From assembly GCF_004119455.1 (NCBI RefSeq), contig NZ_NRQT01000014.1, positions 1-64,000 of the forward strand: a stretch of 64,000 nt of DNA, given 5' to 3'. A program made the translations under genes and the position numbers. This DNA comes from Chryseobacterium sp. CH25 (GTDB lineage: Bacteria > Bacteroidota > Bacteroidia > Flavobacteriales > Weeksellaceae). Below the pieces are notes generated by a model. It ran no database searches. It was not told the DNA's origin and saw only the letters and a list, made by a program, of their open reading frames with translations. This document shows, one piece after another, positions 14,278 to 22,593 of the stretch (position 1 is the first letter of the stretch; each line of letters opens with the position of its first letter).

Positions 14278-16954
14278 GATCCTTAATGAGGAAAAAATAC
14301 ATGAGATCGTCCCTTTTCTGAAACAACTGAGTGCAGAAGAAAAGCAGACATTAGTACCTACGATAAAAAAAATGGATCGTGAGATCAATAAGATCATCAT
14401 GACCAAAAATTCTTACCATACAGCAGGCTCTGTAAATCAGCATTCCATTATAGACATTGCATCATTTGTCTGTATGGATCAGAAGAGTTTTGGTAAAAAT
14501 TACTGGAGCCTTTTCCGCAATATAGAACAGACAGAGCAGATTCTAGAATGGGGATGCCCGGATTGGTTCTCAGATTTTATCAATGATTCTATTGATGCGG
14601 AGTTTACAGCTTTTAATTACAAGCATATTCTGGGATGGACAGAAAAAGGCTATATCCAGCCAAAACCTGAATTACTGGGACATCATCTGTGTAATTATCC
14701 TTCTGATCTGGATCAGAATCCTGAAACACTCAGTACCCATTTTTGGTATCTGTGTGAATATCCATCCAAATCATTACCCTTCCGGAAAGAATGGTTTCCG
14801 TTAGTACAAAAGCTTGTCACAGAACAAAAAATTGAAAGAAAAAGATTCTTGAAAGAATGCCTTCTGGCTTCCAACAGAAATTTTAATAAGAATGTGACAG
14901 GTTGGTTTATGGACGCTTTTACCGCTTTAAAACCGACGGAAAATGAGCTTATAGATCTTCAGGGGGAATTATTGGCCGGGCTGACATCAGTACAGTCAAA
15001 GGCTGTTAATACCATCCTTATACATCTGAAGAAAATAGTGGGAAGTACGGCCTTTAAAAATGAAGAATTTGCTCACTACCTTCCCAATCTCCTGAGCCTG
15101 GAAGTAAAAACTGTAGTGATGGGGAGTCTTACCCTTACAGAAAAAATCTTTCAGCATAAAAAAATTAACCCGGAGATATTAGGACTGGCTTTAACTTCAG
15201 CATTTGTAAGCAAGGATGATGGAATACAGTCAAAAGCAGCCAAAATTATCCTGAAATATATTCCGCCATCTGAAACGGTAAAAGAATCTCTTTCTCATTA
15301 TTCAGATAATATATTAACGAATGTACGTGCTCTTTTAGAAACTTATATAGAAGAAAAACCTCAGGAACTGGAAGCTATAGTGACAGAAAAAATATTGCTG
15401 ACTACTGATGAAAATAAAGTGAAGGTTCTTGAAAGTTTTGAAGACTTAATGTTCTTCCTTCCTCTGGCAATAGAAGATCCGTACAGTCATCACTGTGATA
15501 CTGCTTTATCCGGATTTGCCCGTTTTGCCAATGACGTTAATGAAGAATCTGTAAAACTGATAGAACCGGTATTCCTGAAAGCCTGTAAAACAATTGCTAA
15601 ATGGGAAGTGCCATACCTCAACGTTCTGCTGAGTAACCTTATCATTAACTACGGATTAAATTTATTGGAAAAATATCCGATTCAGCTTAAAAATCTGACC
15701 AAAATATATGAGAAAACCAGCAATGAAGAAGCTACCAGGGAAACCTATTCAAATTATCATAAGAAACTGGGCCCTATAGAGAAAGTGGGAGCAGGAAGTC
15801 CTGTTATGAAAGCTTTTAAAGAGCTGGCCATATTTACTGATGAAAAAATAAAAGCAGGAGACAGTGTGCCTTTGCTGTTTGCGATTACCCACGCCCCTTG
15901 CTGGATATCTCCTGTAACATTAGTAGAAAGGCTGGAAATATATCAGAACAAAAATATAGAACCTCATCATCTGGATATGCAGCTGGCACTTCAACGATGT
16001 GCTCTGGATAATACTAACGAAGCATTAGAGCTGGCTGAACAGAAGTTAAAAGGAGAATATAAAGACCTGTTGCTTTTTTTCTTTGGAAAGAATGTTGAGC
16101 CGAAAGGGAAATTTGAACATCCTGCATGGTGGATGACAGCCGGAATTACACGGTCACCGGAAACTACATTCAAAGAATTCAGTGATTTTGGATATGATAC
16201 AATTCCGTCAGAATTCTTTTCAGGAATTTATCAGTGGAAAACCATAGACAGTAAGAAGAACTCATATTATCCGGCTGAGCTGAATATTGTGATTCCAAAA
16301 TATCATTTTGAAAAAAGAAAAGACTCATTGCTTCTGGAATATTTTATTGCTGAGCCAAGAGAGCTTTCAGAAACCATTGGTATGATGTGGTGTTTTCCAA
16401 ATAACCTGGGGAGTGCTTTGGCAAAAGTGATTAAAAGTTGCCTTTTTTATTCAGGTATTGCAGAAGTGTACGAAAGAAATCTGGTGCTGAACACAGCTCA
16501 GGCTCTCTATCAGGTTAAAAAAACTTTAGATGAAATAGGATATCTGTTCCTGGGAACAATTTTCCTGGATGGTGACAAAACAATTCGTGGAACAGCCGCT
16601 GAAATCTGGCTGGAACATGTTTCTCATAAGATGATAGATAATGCCCGGTTAGGAAAAGTAATTGGAACCCATGAAAAATTGGAATGGGCACCTGTAAAAA
16701 GATTTACAGATCTAATCCAGCACCAGATGCTGAATGTAAGTAAAAATCATAATATTGCACTCGAAGAATTAATTTCCAATATTCTGCTTCAGATGGATAA
16801 ACCAGTTACCAATCTGAAGAAACTACTGGAAGTGTATCATGAAGTATTGGCCTTAAACCAGTCGGAAGCCAATAAAAAAGTAATTGAAAAACTTAACGAC
16901 TGGAAAGAGAACTCAAGCCTGAAGAAAATCTGCAATCATCTTCTAAAAAAGTAA
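14258..16954 (+). CDS. Large alpha-helical repeat protein (DUF6493-like)
   Basis: An 898-residue cytosolic protein with no signal peptide, paralogous to the preceding gene: IHEIVPFLKQLSAEEK at the N terminus matches IKEIIPFLKKLTAKDK, and both carry LEWAPVKRFTDL/FEWAPVKRFTDG near the C terminus. There are no catalytic motifs that I recognise; helical repeats suggest a scaffold. It ends three bases before the SWIM gene, forming a three-gene operon. In other bacteria such proteins co-occur with SWIM, MoxR and vWA genes (recalled knowledge). Confidence 0.7.
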   Translation: MKERLYEILNEEKIHEIVPFLKQLSAEEKQTLVPTIKKMDREINKIIMTKNSYHTAGSVNQHSIIDIASFVCMDQKSFGKNYWSLFRNIEQTEQILEWGCPDWFSDFINDSIDAEFTAFNYKHILGWTEKGYIQPKPELLGHHLCNYPSDLDQNPETLSTHFWYLCEYPSKSLPFRKEWFPLVQKLVTEQKIERKRFLKECLLASNRNFNKNVTGWFMDAFTALKPTENELIDLQGELLAGLTSVQSKAVNTILIHLKKIVGSTAFKNEEFAHYLPNLLSLEVKTVVMGSLTLTEKIFQHKKINPEILGLALTSAFVSKDDGIQSKAAKIILKYIPPSETVKESLSHYSDNILTNVRALLETYIEEKPQELEAIVTEKILLTTDENKVKVLESFEDLMFFLPLAIEDPYSHHCDTALSGFARFANDVNEESVKLIEPVFLKACKTIAKWEVPYLNVLLSNLIINYGLNLLEKYPIQLKNLTKIYEKTSNEEATRETYSNYHKKLGPIEKVGAGSPVMKAFKELAIFTDEKIKAGDSVPLLFAITHAPCWISPVTLVERLEIYQNKNIEPHHLDMQLALQRCALDNTNEALELAEQKLKGEYKDLLLFFFGKNVEPKGKFEHPAWWMTAGITRSPETTFKEFSDFGYDTIPSEFFSGIYQWKTIDSKKNSYYPAELNIVIPKYHFEKRKDSLLLEYFIAEPRELSETIGMMWCFPNNLGSALAKVIKSCLFYSGIAEVYERNLVLNTAQALYQVKKTLDEIGYLFLGTIFLDGDKTIRGTAAEIWLEHVSHKMIDNARLGKVIGTHEKLEWAPVKRFTDLIQHQMLNVSKNHNIALEELISNILLQMDKPVTNLKKLLEVYHEVLALNQSEANKKVIEKLNDWKENSSLKKICNHLLKK

Positions 16955-16957
16955 ATT

Positions 16958-18304
16958 ATGGAAGATATGCTTACTTATAACTATTCAAGATCGTCATCCT
17001 TCGTAAAGAAAGATGCCCTTGAAGAACTGTTTCTTGCTCAATACAGCGAAATACAGAAAAAGACTGATGTTCCTTGCTTTTTCTGGGGAAATGTAGCTCA
17101 GCCCTTTATATTGGCCCGTTGTCTCATTACCCTTTCCAATATTGTAAAATCCAGTTTCAGTTTGTCACCATTTCAGATGGCACTTTTGAAAGATCCTATT
17201 GTAACAGCCGGAAATGAAAGGCTGCGTTTTGAAGGGTTTTCTCACTGTGCCGGAGTGTATGCACGGGTAGATGTTCTTCCAGACGGATTAGACGGAGAGT
17301 TTTTGGAAAACGGGACAACCAATGTAGACTTTAATCAACCTATGATAACAGCTTTGGGAAGTATCCGTCCCAACGAAAAAGTGATGCTTTCTGTAGGAGA
17401 AAAAGAAGTTGGATTATACAGGGATGAAAAAAAGATAGTGGAAAGAAAGGTTCCATTGCCTGTAAAGTGGATCAAAGGTCTGGGAACCGTTCAGATCTAT
17501 CTCTCTGAATCAGAAAAACAGCATACTTTTAATAAGATTCAAACTCAACAACTGTTCAGAGGAATGCCGAAAGGAGTAGTGAAATCAGATTATTATCTTA
17601 TTGTAAGAGGAAATAAACCTATGTTTTCTCCTGTAAAATCTGCTGATGCAGTTTGTATTGGCGGGCTCCACAGGCTTCGTTTGCTGGAACCACTGCTCCC
17701 TTATATTGATTCTATGCAGGTTTTCCCCCATCCTAATATGCAGTCTACAACCTGGCAGCTTTATATGGGAAATATAAGATTCTGTTTCTCCTTATCAAGA
17801 GAAAGCTGGCGTGGATTTTCAGGAGAAGGAGCGGTACTGAACAGTCTGGCAGCTGAAGTTCCGGATGAATGGATTGATGCCTTAGATAAATATGCTTATG
17901 CCAACCAATCATTTAATGCAACAGTTTTGGCACTGGAAGAAAATCTTAGTTTAAGCAAAACAGAAAACCTGACAGGAAGACTCGCTGCGATGGGCTTACT
18001 GGGGTATGATCTTGATGAAAATGAATTTTTCTACCGAAGATTACCCTTTAAATTAAATCGTATTTTAGGATTGAACCCCCGCATGAAAAATGCTGAAAAG
18101 CTGATTGAAGACGGAAAAGTGGAAGTTGTAAACAACACTAAAGAAAGAACAGAAGCCAGAGTAGAAGGCACCGGAGTACATCACACTGTAATTCTTGAAG
18201 AAGGTAAAGAACGCTGTACCTGCGAATGGTTCAGTAAATATCAGGGTGAAAGAGGTCCTTGCAAGCATGTTCTGGCTGTAAAGAAACTTGTAGGGAACTA
18301 CTAG
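16958..18304 (+). CDS. SWIM zinc-finger protein
   Basis: A 448-residue protein whose C terminus has the SWIM signature CTCEW-(n)-GPCKH (CxC...CxH, about residues 420-440), a zinc finger that binds nucleic acid or protein. The N-terminal 400 residues have no motif I recognise. It directly follows two large paralogous repeat proteins and probably acts with them in one complex. Start ATG 16958 lies three bases after the previous stop. Confidence 0.85.
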   Translation: MEDMLTYNYSRSSSFVKKDALEELFLAQYSEIQKKTDVPCFFWGNVAQPFILARCLITLSNIVKSSFSLSPFQMALLKDPIVTAGNERLRFEGFSHCAGVYARVDVLPDGLDGEFLENGTTNVDFNQPMITALGSIRPNEKVMLSVGEKEVGLYRDEKKIVERKVPLPVKWIKGLGTVQIYLSESEKQHTFNKIQTQQLFRGMPKGVVKSDYYLIVRGNKPMFSPVKSADAVCIGGLHRLRLLEPLLPYIDSMQVFPHPNMQSTTWQLYMGNIRFCFSLSRESWRGFSGEGAVLNSLAAEVPDEWIDALDKYAYANQSFNATVLALEENLSLSKTENLTGRLAAMGLLGYDLDENEFFYRRLPFKLNRILGLNPRMKNAEKLIEDGKVEVVNNTKERTEARVEGTGVHHTVILEEGKERCTCEWFSKYQGERGPCKHVLAVKKLVGNY

Positions 18305-18367
18305 CAGATAAGACTGTAAAACATTTGTACAGTATTTATTTAAATTACAAAAGCTAAAGTTTTCGCC

Positions 18368-18401
18368 ACGAATACACGAATAAATTCATTCGTGCATTCG
18401 T
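18368..18401. repeat. Palindromic ACGAAT repeat
   Basis: Arms ACGAATACACGAAT and ATTCGTGCATTCGT pair with one mismatch around a 6-nt loop. It lies between the convergent SWIM and VOC genes and may terminate both. Confidence 0.7.
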
Positions 18402-18415
18402 CGCTATATAGATAA

Positions 18416-18868
18416 TCAATTTTGTGTTTGTTCCATCCATTCCTCATAGGACATAACACCCAATTCGGGTTTCTCATCACCTTCAAGAATAGAAATAAAT
18501 TCTAACTGATTACCATCAGGATCATTAAAATAAATAGCCAGTGCAGGCATCCATGCAAATACCATAGGCTCTACGCTTCCGTTTTTCAGAAAATTATAAG
18601 GCTGTAAATTCTTATTCTCTAAAAATTTCACTGAATAATTCAGGATATCCTCTTTCGTACTGGTAAATGCAAAATGCCTGGTCTGAAGGTTTTCTTTCTG
18701 CTCCCATAAGCCAAGCATAAACTCTTTTCCTTCCCCAATCCACATAAAAGCTATAGGTCTTGTTTCATCCCTATGCGCCAATCTCAATCCCAATACTTCT
18801 GTATAAAACCGAATGGCCTTTTCCAAATCACTTACCTGAACATGAGTTTCATATAATCCTTTAATCAT
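18416..18868 (-). CDS. VOC/glyoxalase-family protein
   Basis: About 150 residues with the vicinal-oxygen-chelate fold: THVQVSDLEKAIRFYTEVLGL at the N terminus and IYFNDPDGNQLEFIS at the C terminus, the metal-binding ends of the two beta-alpha-beta-beta-beta units. The start at MIKGLYETH (18868) fits the family better than the upstream ATG 18904. The substrate is unknown (bleomycin/fosfomycin-resistance-like or dioxygenase-like). Confidence 0.85.
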   Translation of the reverse strand: MIKGLYETHVQVSDLEKAIRFYTEVLGLRLAHRDETRPIAFMWIGEGKEFMLGLWEQKENLQTRHFAFTSTKEDILNYSVKFLENKNLQPYNFLKNGSVEPMVFAWMPALAIYFNDPDGNQLEFISILEGDEKPELGVMSYEEWMEQTQN

Positions 18869-18953
18869 AGCTTTAATTTTAATACAGACAAAGCTAGAAA
18901 ACACCCGCGTAAAAGCCTGAGAATACCGATTTCTTTCGTAAAAATGAATGATA

Positions 18954-19019
18954 GATAAAAGATAAAAGATAAAAGATAAAAGATAAAAGATAAAAGATAA
19001 AAGATAAAAGATAAAAGAT
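18954..19019. repeat. Heptamer tandem repeat (GATAAAA)
   Basis: About nine uninterrupted copies of the 7-bp unit GATAAAA. Such short repeats change length by slippage. It lies upstream of the VOC gene and about 230 bp before the Ro60 promoter, so it could affect spacing of the VOC promoter. Confidence 0.95.
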
Positions 19020-19249
19020 CTTGTTGTTAAACCTCTATAGATAATTAATAATATAGCTATTAATAAAATATGCCGTATGATCTGTGAAAATCTGTGCCAT
19101 CTGTGGGCATAAAATATTCACATGGTCTTTATCCATATCAATAGAAATGGGCTTTAGCCAAAGCTTAAAAATCTCTGTTATCAACCCAATCTGCGAGAGC
19201 TTTACTCTCTTTTTCAATCATTTTAAATAAATTTTTCAAAAAAACAATC

Positions 19250-19285
19250 TACGCAAAAAGATTGCGTAATACTGTTCTTACTTTG
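19250..19285 (+). promoter_or_regulatory. Ro60-regulon promoter box, copy 1 (Ro60 gene)
   Basis: A perfect inverted repeat TACGCAA-AAAGA-TTGCGTA (19250-19268) followed 13 nt later by TTTG of a -7-like element (TTACTTTG). Copies 2 and 3 at 21715 and 21928 have T-R-CG-Y-A, AAAAGA-W, TGCG-Y-A at exactly the same 13-nt distance from TTTG. It occupies the -33 region, so it is likely an activator or sigma-factor site. Confidence 0.8.
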
Positions 19286-19300
19286 CATCAGAAATCAGAG

Positions 19301-19320
19301 AGGAAGCAGCAACTCTTCCT
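19301..19320 (+). other. Leader hairpin of the Ro60 mRNA
   Basis: Stem AGGAAG/CTTCCT with an 8-nt loop in the 5' UTR between the promoter box and the Ro60 start. It ends 27 nt before the ATG. It may simply stabilise the leader. Confidence 0.4.
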
Positions 19321-19347
19321 AGTGTTTAACAATAAAAACAGTAACTC

Positions 19348-20865
19348 ATGAAATTTAACTTTCTAAGAAAAGAGAAAATAGTGGTCACCAACCACGAAGG
19401 TGCAAAAGCATATGTGATGACACCTGCAGAAGAATTATACAGTGCTGTGGTTACAACAGGACTGTCAGACATTACTTATGAAAAAGGGAATGACAGATTA
19501 GAGAGAATACAGTCTCTGATTCAGAAAAATGATCCCGAATTTGTGGCAAAACTTGCTGTATATGCAAGAAAAGAAATGCATTTGCGTTCCATTCCATTGG
19601 TTTTGGCTGCAGAATTAGCGAAAGAAGCTTCCGGTACTGATCTGGTGAGCAGAACAGTAGATGGAGTCATCCAAAGAGCCGATGAAATTACAGAACTGTT
19701 AGCATATTACCAGCTTGCTAATGACAGAACAGAAACAAAAAAACTGAACAGGTTATCCAAACAGATCCAGAAAGGTCTGGTGAAATCCTTCAATAAATTT
19801 GATGAATACCAATTCGCGAAATACAACAGAAAAGGTGAAGTAACCTTTAAAGATGCTCTGTTTCTTGTTCACCCAAAAGCCAAGGATGAAAACCAACAGA
19901 CGATTTTCAACAAAATTGTCTATGATATTCTGGATACTCCTTACACATGGGAAGTAGAACTTTCGGTATTGGGACAGACGAAATTTGCAAATGAAACAGA
20001 AAAGAAACTGGCTTTCAAAAACAAATGGGAAGAACTGATCTTCAGTAATAAATTAGGATATATGGCTACTTTGCGAAACCTGAGAAATATTCTTGAAGCA
20101 GGAGTTTCTCCAGAGGCAATGAGTAAAGTGTGCAGCTACCTGTCAGATGAGAGAGCGGTAAGAAACTCAAAACAGCTACCATTCCGTTTCCTGGCAGCGT
20201 ACAGAGAATTGAAAAAGGTGGAGTCACCTTATCTATCTTCTGTTTGGAATGCTTTGGAAGAAGCAGTCTTGGCAAGTGCCCAAAACATCAAAGGCTTCGG
20301 ATTCAATACTTCGGTAGTGATTGCGGCGGATGTTTCAGGTTCTATGCAGAAATCCGTTTCTCCTAAGAGTAAAATCCTGTTGTATGATATCGGTTTGCTG
20401 ATGTCTATGATTCTGCAGTCACAATGTCAGAATGTAATTACCGGAATGTTCGGTGACCGATGGTTGAGAACACCTATGCCTAAACATGGAATTCTGCAAA
20501 ATGTAGATGCATTATACAAAAGAGAAGGTGAAGTAGGCTATTCTACCAACGGATATCTGGTGGTTGAAGATCTTATCAAAAGAAAAGAAATTGTAGATAA
20601 AGTAATGCTGTTCACAGATACCCAAATGTATGACAGCAACGGAACAGGAAACTCTTTTGAAAAAACATGGAACAAGTATAAAATGATAGCTCCCAACGCT
20701 AAACTCTATATTTTTGACTTGGCAGGATATGGCAGACAGCCCATTGATGTCAAAAGAAATGATGTTTACCTTATTGCAGGTTGGTCAGATAAGATTTTCG
20801 ATGTATTGAATGCGTTGGAAGATCAGAAATCAGCCATAGAAATCATTGAAAAAGTAGTGCTGTAA
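19348..20865 (+). CDS. rsr: Ro60/Rsr homologue (TROVE domain plus vWA)
   Basis: A 505-residue ring-shaped RNA-binding protein. Residues 1-310 form the helical TROVE repeat (LAVYARKEMHLRSIP, LPFRFLAAYRELKK), and residues 320-505 form a von Willebrand A domain with a complete MIDAS D328-V-S330-G-S332 and LFTDTQMYD. Bacterial Ro60 binds Y RNAs and misfolded RNA and, in Deinococcus, tethers polynucleotide phosphorylase through Y RNA. Here seven Y-RNA candidates lie downstream and share its promoter box. Length and domain order match the family. Confidence 0.95.
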   Translation: MKFNFLRKEKIVVTNHEGAKAYVMTPAEELYSAVVTTGLSDITYEKGNDRLERIQSLIQKNDPEFVAKLAVYARKEMHLRSIPLVLAAELAKEASGTDLVSRTVDGVIQRADEITELLAYYQLANDRTETKKLNRLSKQIQKGLVKSFNKFDEYQFAKYNRKGEVTFKDALFLVHPKAKDENQQTIFNKIVYDILDTPYTWEVELSVLGQTKFANETEKKLAFKNKWEELIFSNKLGYMATLRNLRNILEAGVSPEAMSKVCSYLSDERAVRNSKQLPFRFLAAYRELKKVESPYLSSVWNALEEAVLASAQNIKGFGFNTSVVIAADVSGSMQKSVSPKSKILLYDIGLLMSMILQSQCQNVITGMFGDRWLRTPMPKHGILQNVDALYKREGEVGYSTNGYLVVEDLIKRKEIVDKVMLFTDTQMYDSNGTGNSFEKTWNKYKMIAPNAKLYIFDLAGYGRQPIDVKRNDVYLIAGWSDKIFDVLNALEDQKSAIEIIEKVVL

Positions 20866-21027
20866 AAGGCACTGCTTTCTATTGAAATGTAAAGTTCATT
20901 GGGATTAGCAGTGGGATCTTATAAATCATTAGTATATTTAGGAGCTTATTCCCGCTTTCCGCTATATCTTTTTCGTCTGGCTGATGCCTATTCAGAAAAA
21001 GGATGTCGCTGCAATCGGGGCTAGTAC
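20866..21027. other. Spacer with a degenerate dispersed repeat
   Basis: The segment around 20940-21025 (GGAGCTTATTCCCGC ... CAATCGGGGCTAG) resembles a repeat I recall from flavobacterial intergenic regions. AAAAAGG and CTTTTT arms give it partial dyad symmetry. No gene or promoter box is visible, so the next gene may be read through from the Ro60 gene. Confidence 0.5.
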
Positions 21028-21705
21028 ATGAAGAGATATAATATGATAGAGCTTATTAACACAATTGAGATTAATCCTTTAAAATATTCCAAAGAAGACT
21101 TTGAGCTGCCAGAAATTGCTAATTATCCTGATCCCGAAGAATATTTTTTAAAGTTTACAGAAACAGCTTCCCGCTTAACTCTCAATTTTAATGAAATCCG
21201 GAAAGGTTCCAGTCTTGTCAATATTGAAAACATTGATGATGAAAGTTTAGAGATCATTGTAGCTGCAAAACTCAGTGAAGTAGAATTTGATGACCCAGAT
21301 GAAAGAGGATTTGTCCTCTCTTTTGATGGCGGAATTGTATTAAAAAAAGATGATGAGGTACTTATTCAGCCGAGTTGTTGTGGTGATCTTGAGAATATAG
21401 AAAACTGGGAGAAAGTTACTGAAAACAGAGCTTCCGGTTGGGGAGAAATATGGATAGGGCATCCCTGGGTTTTCTATAAAAGAGAAAACGGAATGATTAG
21501 TTTCTCAGAGTATACAGAAGCCAATATTAATGAGGTGAAAGATGTGAAAACAAAATTTGGAGTGGAAGAGTCTGAATTTAAAGATGAATTAGACAAAGTG
21601 ATACAGCATCAAATCCATTTTAAAAATAGAGTTTTAAATATTTTGAAAAAGATGAATATTGACAACGCCGAAAAAATTTCAGAATTTATGTCCGGGATTA
21701 AATAA
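21028..21705 (+). CDS. Hypothetical protein in the Ro60 locus
   Basis: A 225-residue acidic, soluble protein that I do not recognise. Features are an N-terminal helix-rich third, the segment IQPSCCGDLENIENW, and SGWGEIWIGHPWVFYK (about 140-155). The CCGDL..GHPW pattern recalls small immunity or SMI1/SUKH-like proteins, but this is weak. It lies between the Ro60 gene and the first RNA promoter box on the same strand, so it may be cotranscribed with Ro60. Alternative start: ATG 21043. Confidence 0.6.
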   Translation: MKRYNMIELINTIEINPLKYSKEDFELPEIANYPDPEEYFLKFTETASRLTLNFNEIRKGSSLVNIENIDDESLEIIVAAKLSEVEFDDPDERGFVLSFDGGIVLKKDDEVLIQPSCCGDLENIENWEKVTENRASGWGEIWIGHPWVFYKRENGMISFSEYTEANINEVKDVKTKFGVEESEFKDELDKVIQHQIHFKNRVLNILKKMNIDNAEKISEFMSGIK

Positions 21706-21714
21706 AAAAATAAC

Positions 21715-21750
21715 TGCGTAAAAAGAATGCGTACTTGGCATATAATTTTG
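21715..21750 (+). promoter_or_regulatory. Ro60-regulon promoter box, copy 2 (Y RNAs A and B)
   Basis: TGCGTA-AAAAGAA-TGCGTA (21715-21733), then 13 nt to TTTG of TAATTTTG (21743-21750), a good TAnnTTTG -7 element. Transcription should start near 21757, just before Y RNA candidate A. Confidence 0.82.
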
Positions 21751-21759
21751 CAGTATAAA

Positions 21760-21831
21760 TAATACCGATGTCGTAAGAAAGGCCTACTTCGATTCCAAAC
21801 TGACAGAGCTTTTCGCCAAATTACCCGGTAA
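21760..21831 (+). ncRNA. Y RNA candidate A
   Basis: The outer stem TACCG/CGGTA (21763-21767, 21826-21830) encloses the shared motif TGTCGTAA and its partner TTAC, then inner stem GAAAGGC/GCTTTTC (21777-21783, 21808-21814), then TACTTCG. This order recurs in all seven candidates. It is a minimal form, about 70 nt, with a small apical loop instead of a tRNA-like module. Confidence 0.7.
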
Positions 21832-21835
21832 AAAT

Positions 21836-21915
21836 AACCAATGCCGTCCGTAAGAGTTTCATCGTCAACTTCCAATTGAAACTAATTACTCTTACAATAT
21901 ATTGCTTGGTTTTTA
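21836..21915 (+). ncRNA. Y RNA candidate B
   Basis: Outer stem AACCAA/TTGGTT (21836-21841, 21906-21911), motif TGCCGT with partner TTGC, inner stem GTAAGAG/CTCTTAC (21850-21856, 21889-21895), and a TTCATCG segment. The outer stem is followed by TTTTTA, so it can serve as the terminator of a roughly 160-nt transcript covering A and B. Confidence 0.7.
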
Positions 21916-21927
21916 TAAAAAATGAAC

Positions 21928-21963
21928 TGCGTAAAAAGAATGCGCAGTAACCATATAAATTTG
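21928..21963 (+). promoter_or_regulatory. Ro60-regulon promoter box, copy 3 (small CDS and Y RNAs C-G)
   Basis: TGCGTA-AAAAGAA-TGCGCA (21928-21946), then 13 nt to TTTG of TAAATTTG (21956-21963). Together with copies 1 and 2 this fixes a conserved box and spacing. It should drive the transcript of the leader ORF, the CxxC protein and the long Y RNA candidates. Confidence 0.82.
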
Positions 21964-21981
21964 TAACATCAACTAATAATT

Positions 21982-22023
21982 ATGAAGAACTATAAAACAG
22001 ATCTTAAAGAAGCAGTGTATTGA
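21982..22023 (+). CDS. Possible 13-residue leader ORF
   Basis: ATG..TGA encodes MKNYKTDLKEAVY directly after promoter box 3. Its stop lies in the 5' arm of a perfect 8-bp hairpin TATTGAGT/ACTCAATA (22018-22038) that ends just before the ATG of the next gene. A ribosome stopping here would open or close that hairpin, so translational coupling is conceivable. It may also be chance. Confidence 0.35.
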   Translation: MKNYKTDLKEAVY

Positions 22024-22041
22024 GTTTAATACTCAATACTC

Positions 22042-22266
22042 ATGAAAAAAATTAAAAAATTAAAACAAACCTTCGGAACCAATGAATATGAATTAATTGA
22101 TTTTCCGAAGAAAATTTCCGGAGTACAGATTTCCAGACTCCTATATGGAAATGATTTGGGCTGTTCGTATTGTTTTCCACACGGAATAGAAGTGGTGAAT
22201 GCAAAGGAGACCAAATTTCAGCGTAATTGGAAGAAATACAGGAGATCACAATGGAAAAACGAATAG
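22042..22266 (+). CDS. Small basic CxxC protein in the Y RNA unit
   Basis: A 74-residue, strongly basic protein. The motif LGCSYCFPHGIEV (about 39-51) gives C-x2-C-x2-H, and the C terminus FQRNWKKYRRSQWK is arginine- and lysine-rich. I recall similar small CSxCFPHG proteins with misleading transporter names, but no known function. Its stop codon lies within the first outer stem of Y RNA candidate C, so the mRNA and the Y RNA overlap. A nucleic-acid-binding partner of the Ro60 particle is a reasonable hypothesis. Confidence 0.75.
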   Translation: MKKIKKLKQTFGTNEYELIDFPKKISGVQISRLLYGNDLGCSYCFPHGIEVVNAKETKFQRNWKKYRRSQWKNE

Positions 22267-22399
22267 TAAGTGCCATAAAACAGAATTACTTCGTGGGGTA
22301 ACAGAGGTACAGGTGCAAGTCCTGTTCTGTGGAAGCAGATCGTGTAAAGGAGTACGCTGTTAATATGAGTCTGTTTAACTGATTGCCTTGCTATTTTTC
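22263..22399 (+). ncRNA. Y RNA candidate C with tRNA-like module
   Basis: Outer stem ATAGTAAG/CTTGCTAT (22263-22270, 22387-22394), motif TGCC with partner TTGC, inner stem AAACAGA/TCTGTTT (22278-22284, 22370-22376), then TACTTCG. Inside is a T arm ACAGG-TGCAAGT-CCTGT (22309-22325), followed by a short TCTG/CAGA hairpin and a D-arm-like segment containing AAAGGA. TTTTT follows the outer stem. Confidence 0.78.
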
Positions 22400-22443
22400 A
22401 AAGATTGTTTTAAAACTAATACAAATGAAAAATTAATAACTAA

Positions 22444-22589
22444 AAATCAGGTGTCGTCTCAGAATCATACTTCGAGATTGAATAAACATTGGGTCACAGG
22501 TTCGAATCCTGTCTTTTCCCTCGAAAAGGAGAAGTAGCTCAGCAGGTAGAGCAAATGCATGAACGATTCTAAAAATATTACCCTGATTT
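22444..22589 (+). ncRNA. Y RNA candidate D with permuted tRNA-like module
   Basis: Outer stem AAATCAGG/CCTGATTT (22444-22451, 22582-22589), motif TGTC with partner TTAC, inner stem AGAATC/GATTCT, TACTTCG, CATT/AATG, then T arm ACAGG-TTCGAAT-CCTGT, acceptor-like hairpin CTTTTC-CCTC..GAAAAG closed by a loop, and D arm GCTC-AGCAGGTA-GAGC (22537-22552). The T-acceptor-D order is a circularly permuted tRNA, as described for bacterial YrlA RNAs. Confidence 0.85.
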
Positions 22590-22593
22590 GTAT

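Noticed and set aside
19035..19217. A 60-codon minus-strand ORF upstream of the Ro60 gene
   Set aside because: No family features. The sequence looks like a dispersed intergenic repeat (repeated ATCTGTG words), and it overlaps no promoter for itself.
22052..22276. A 74-codon minus-strand ORF opposite the CxxC protein
   Set aside because: It is the antisense of the basic CxxC protein gene, whose composition and motif look real.
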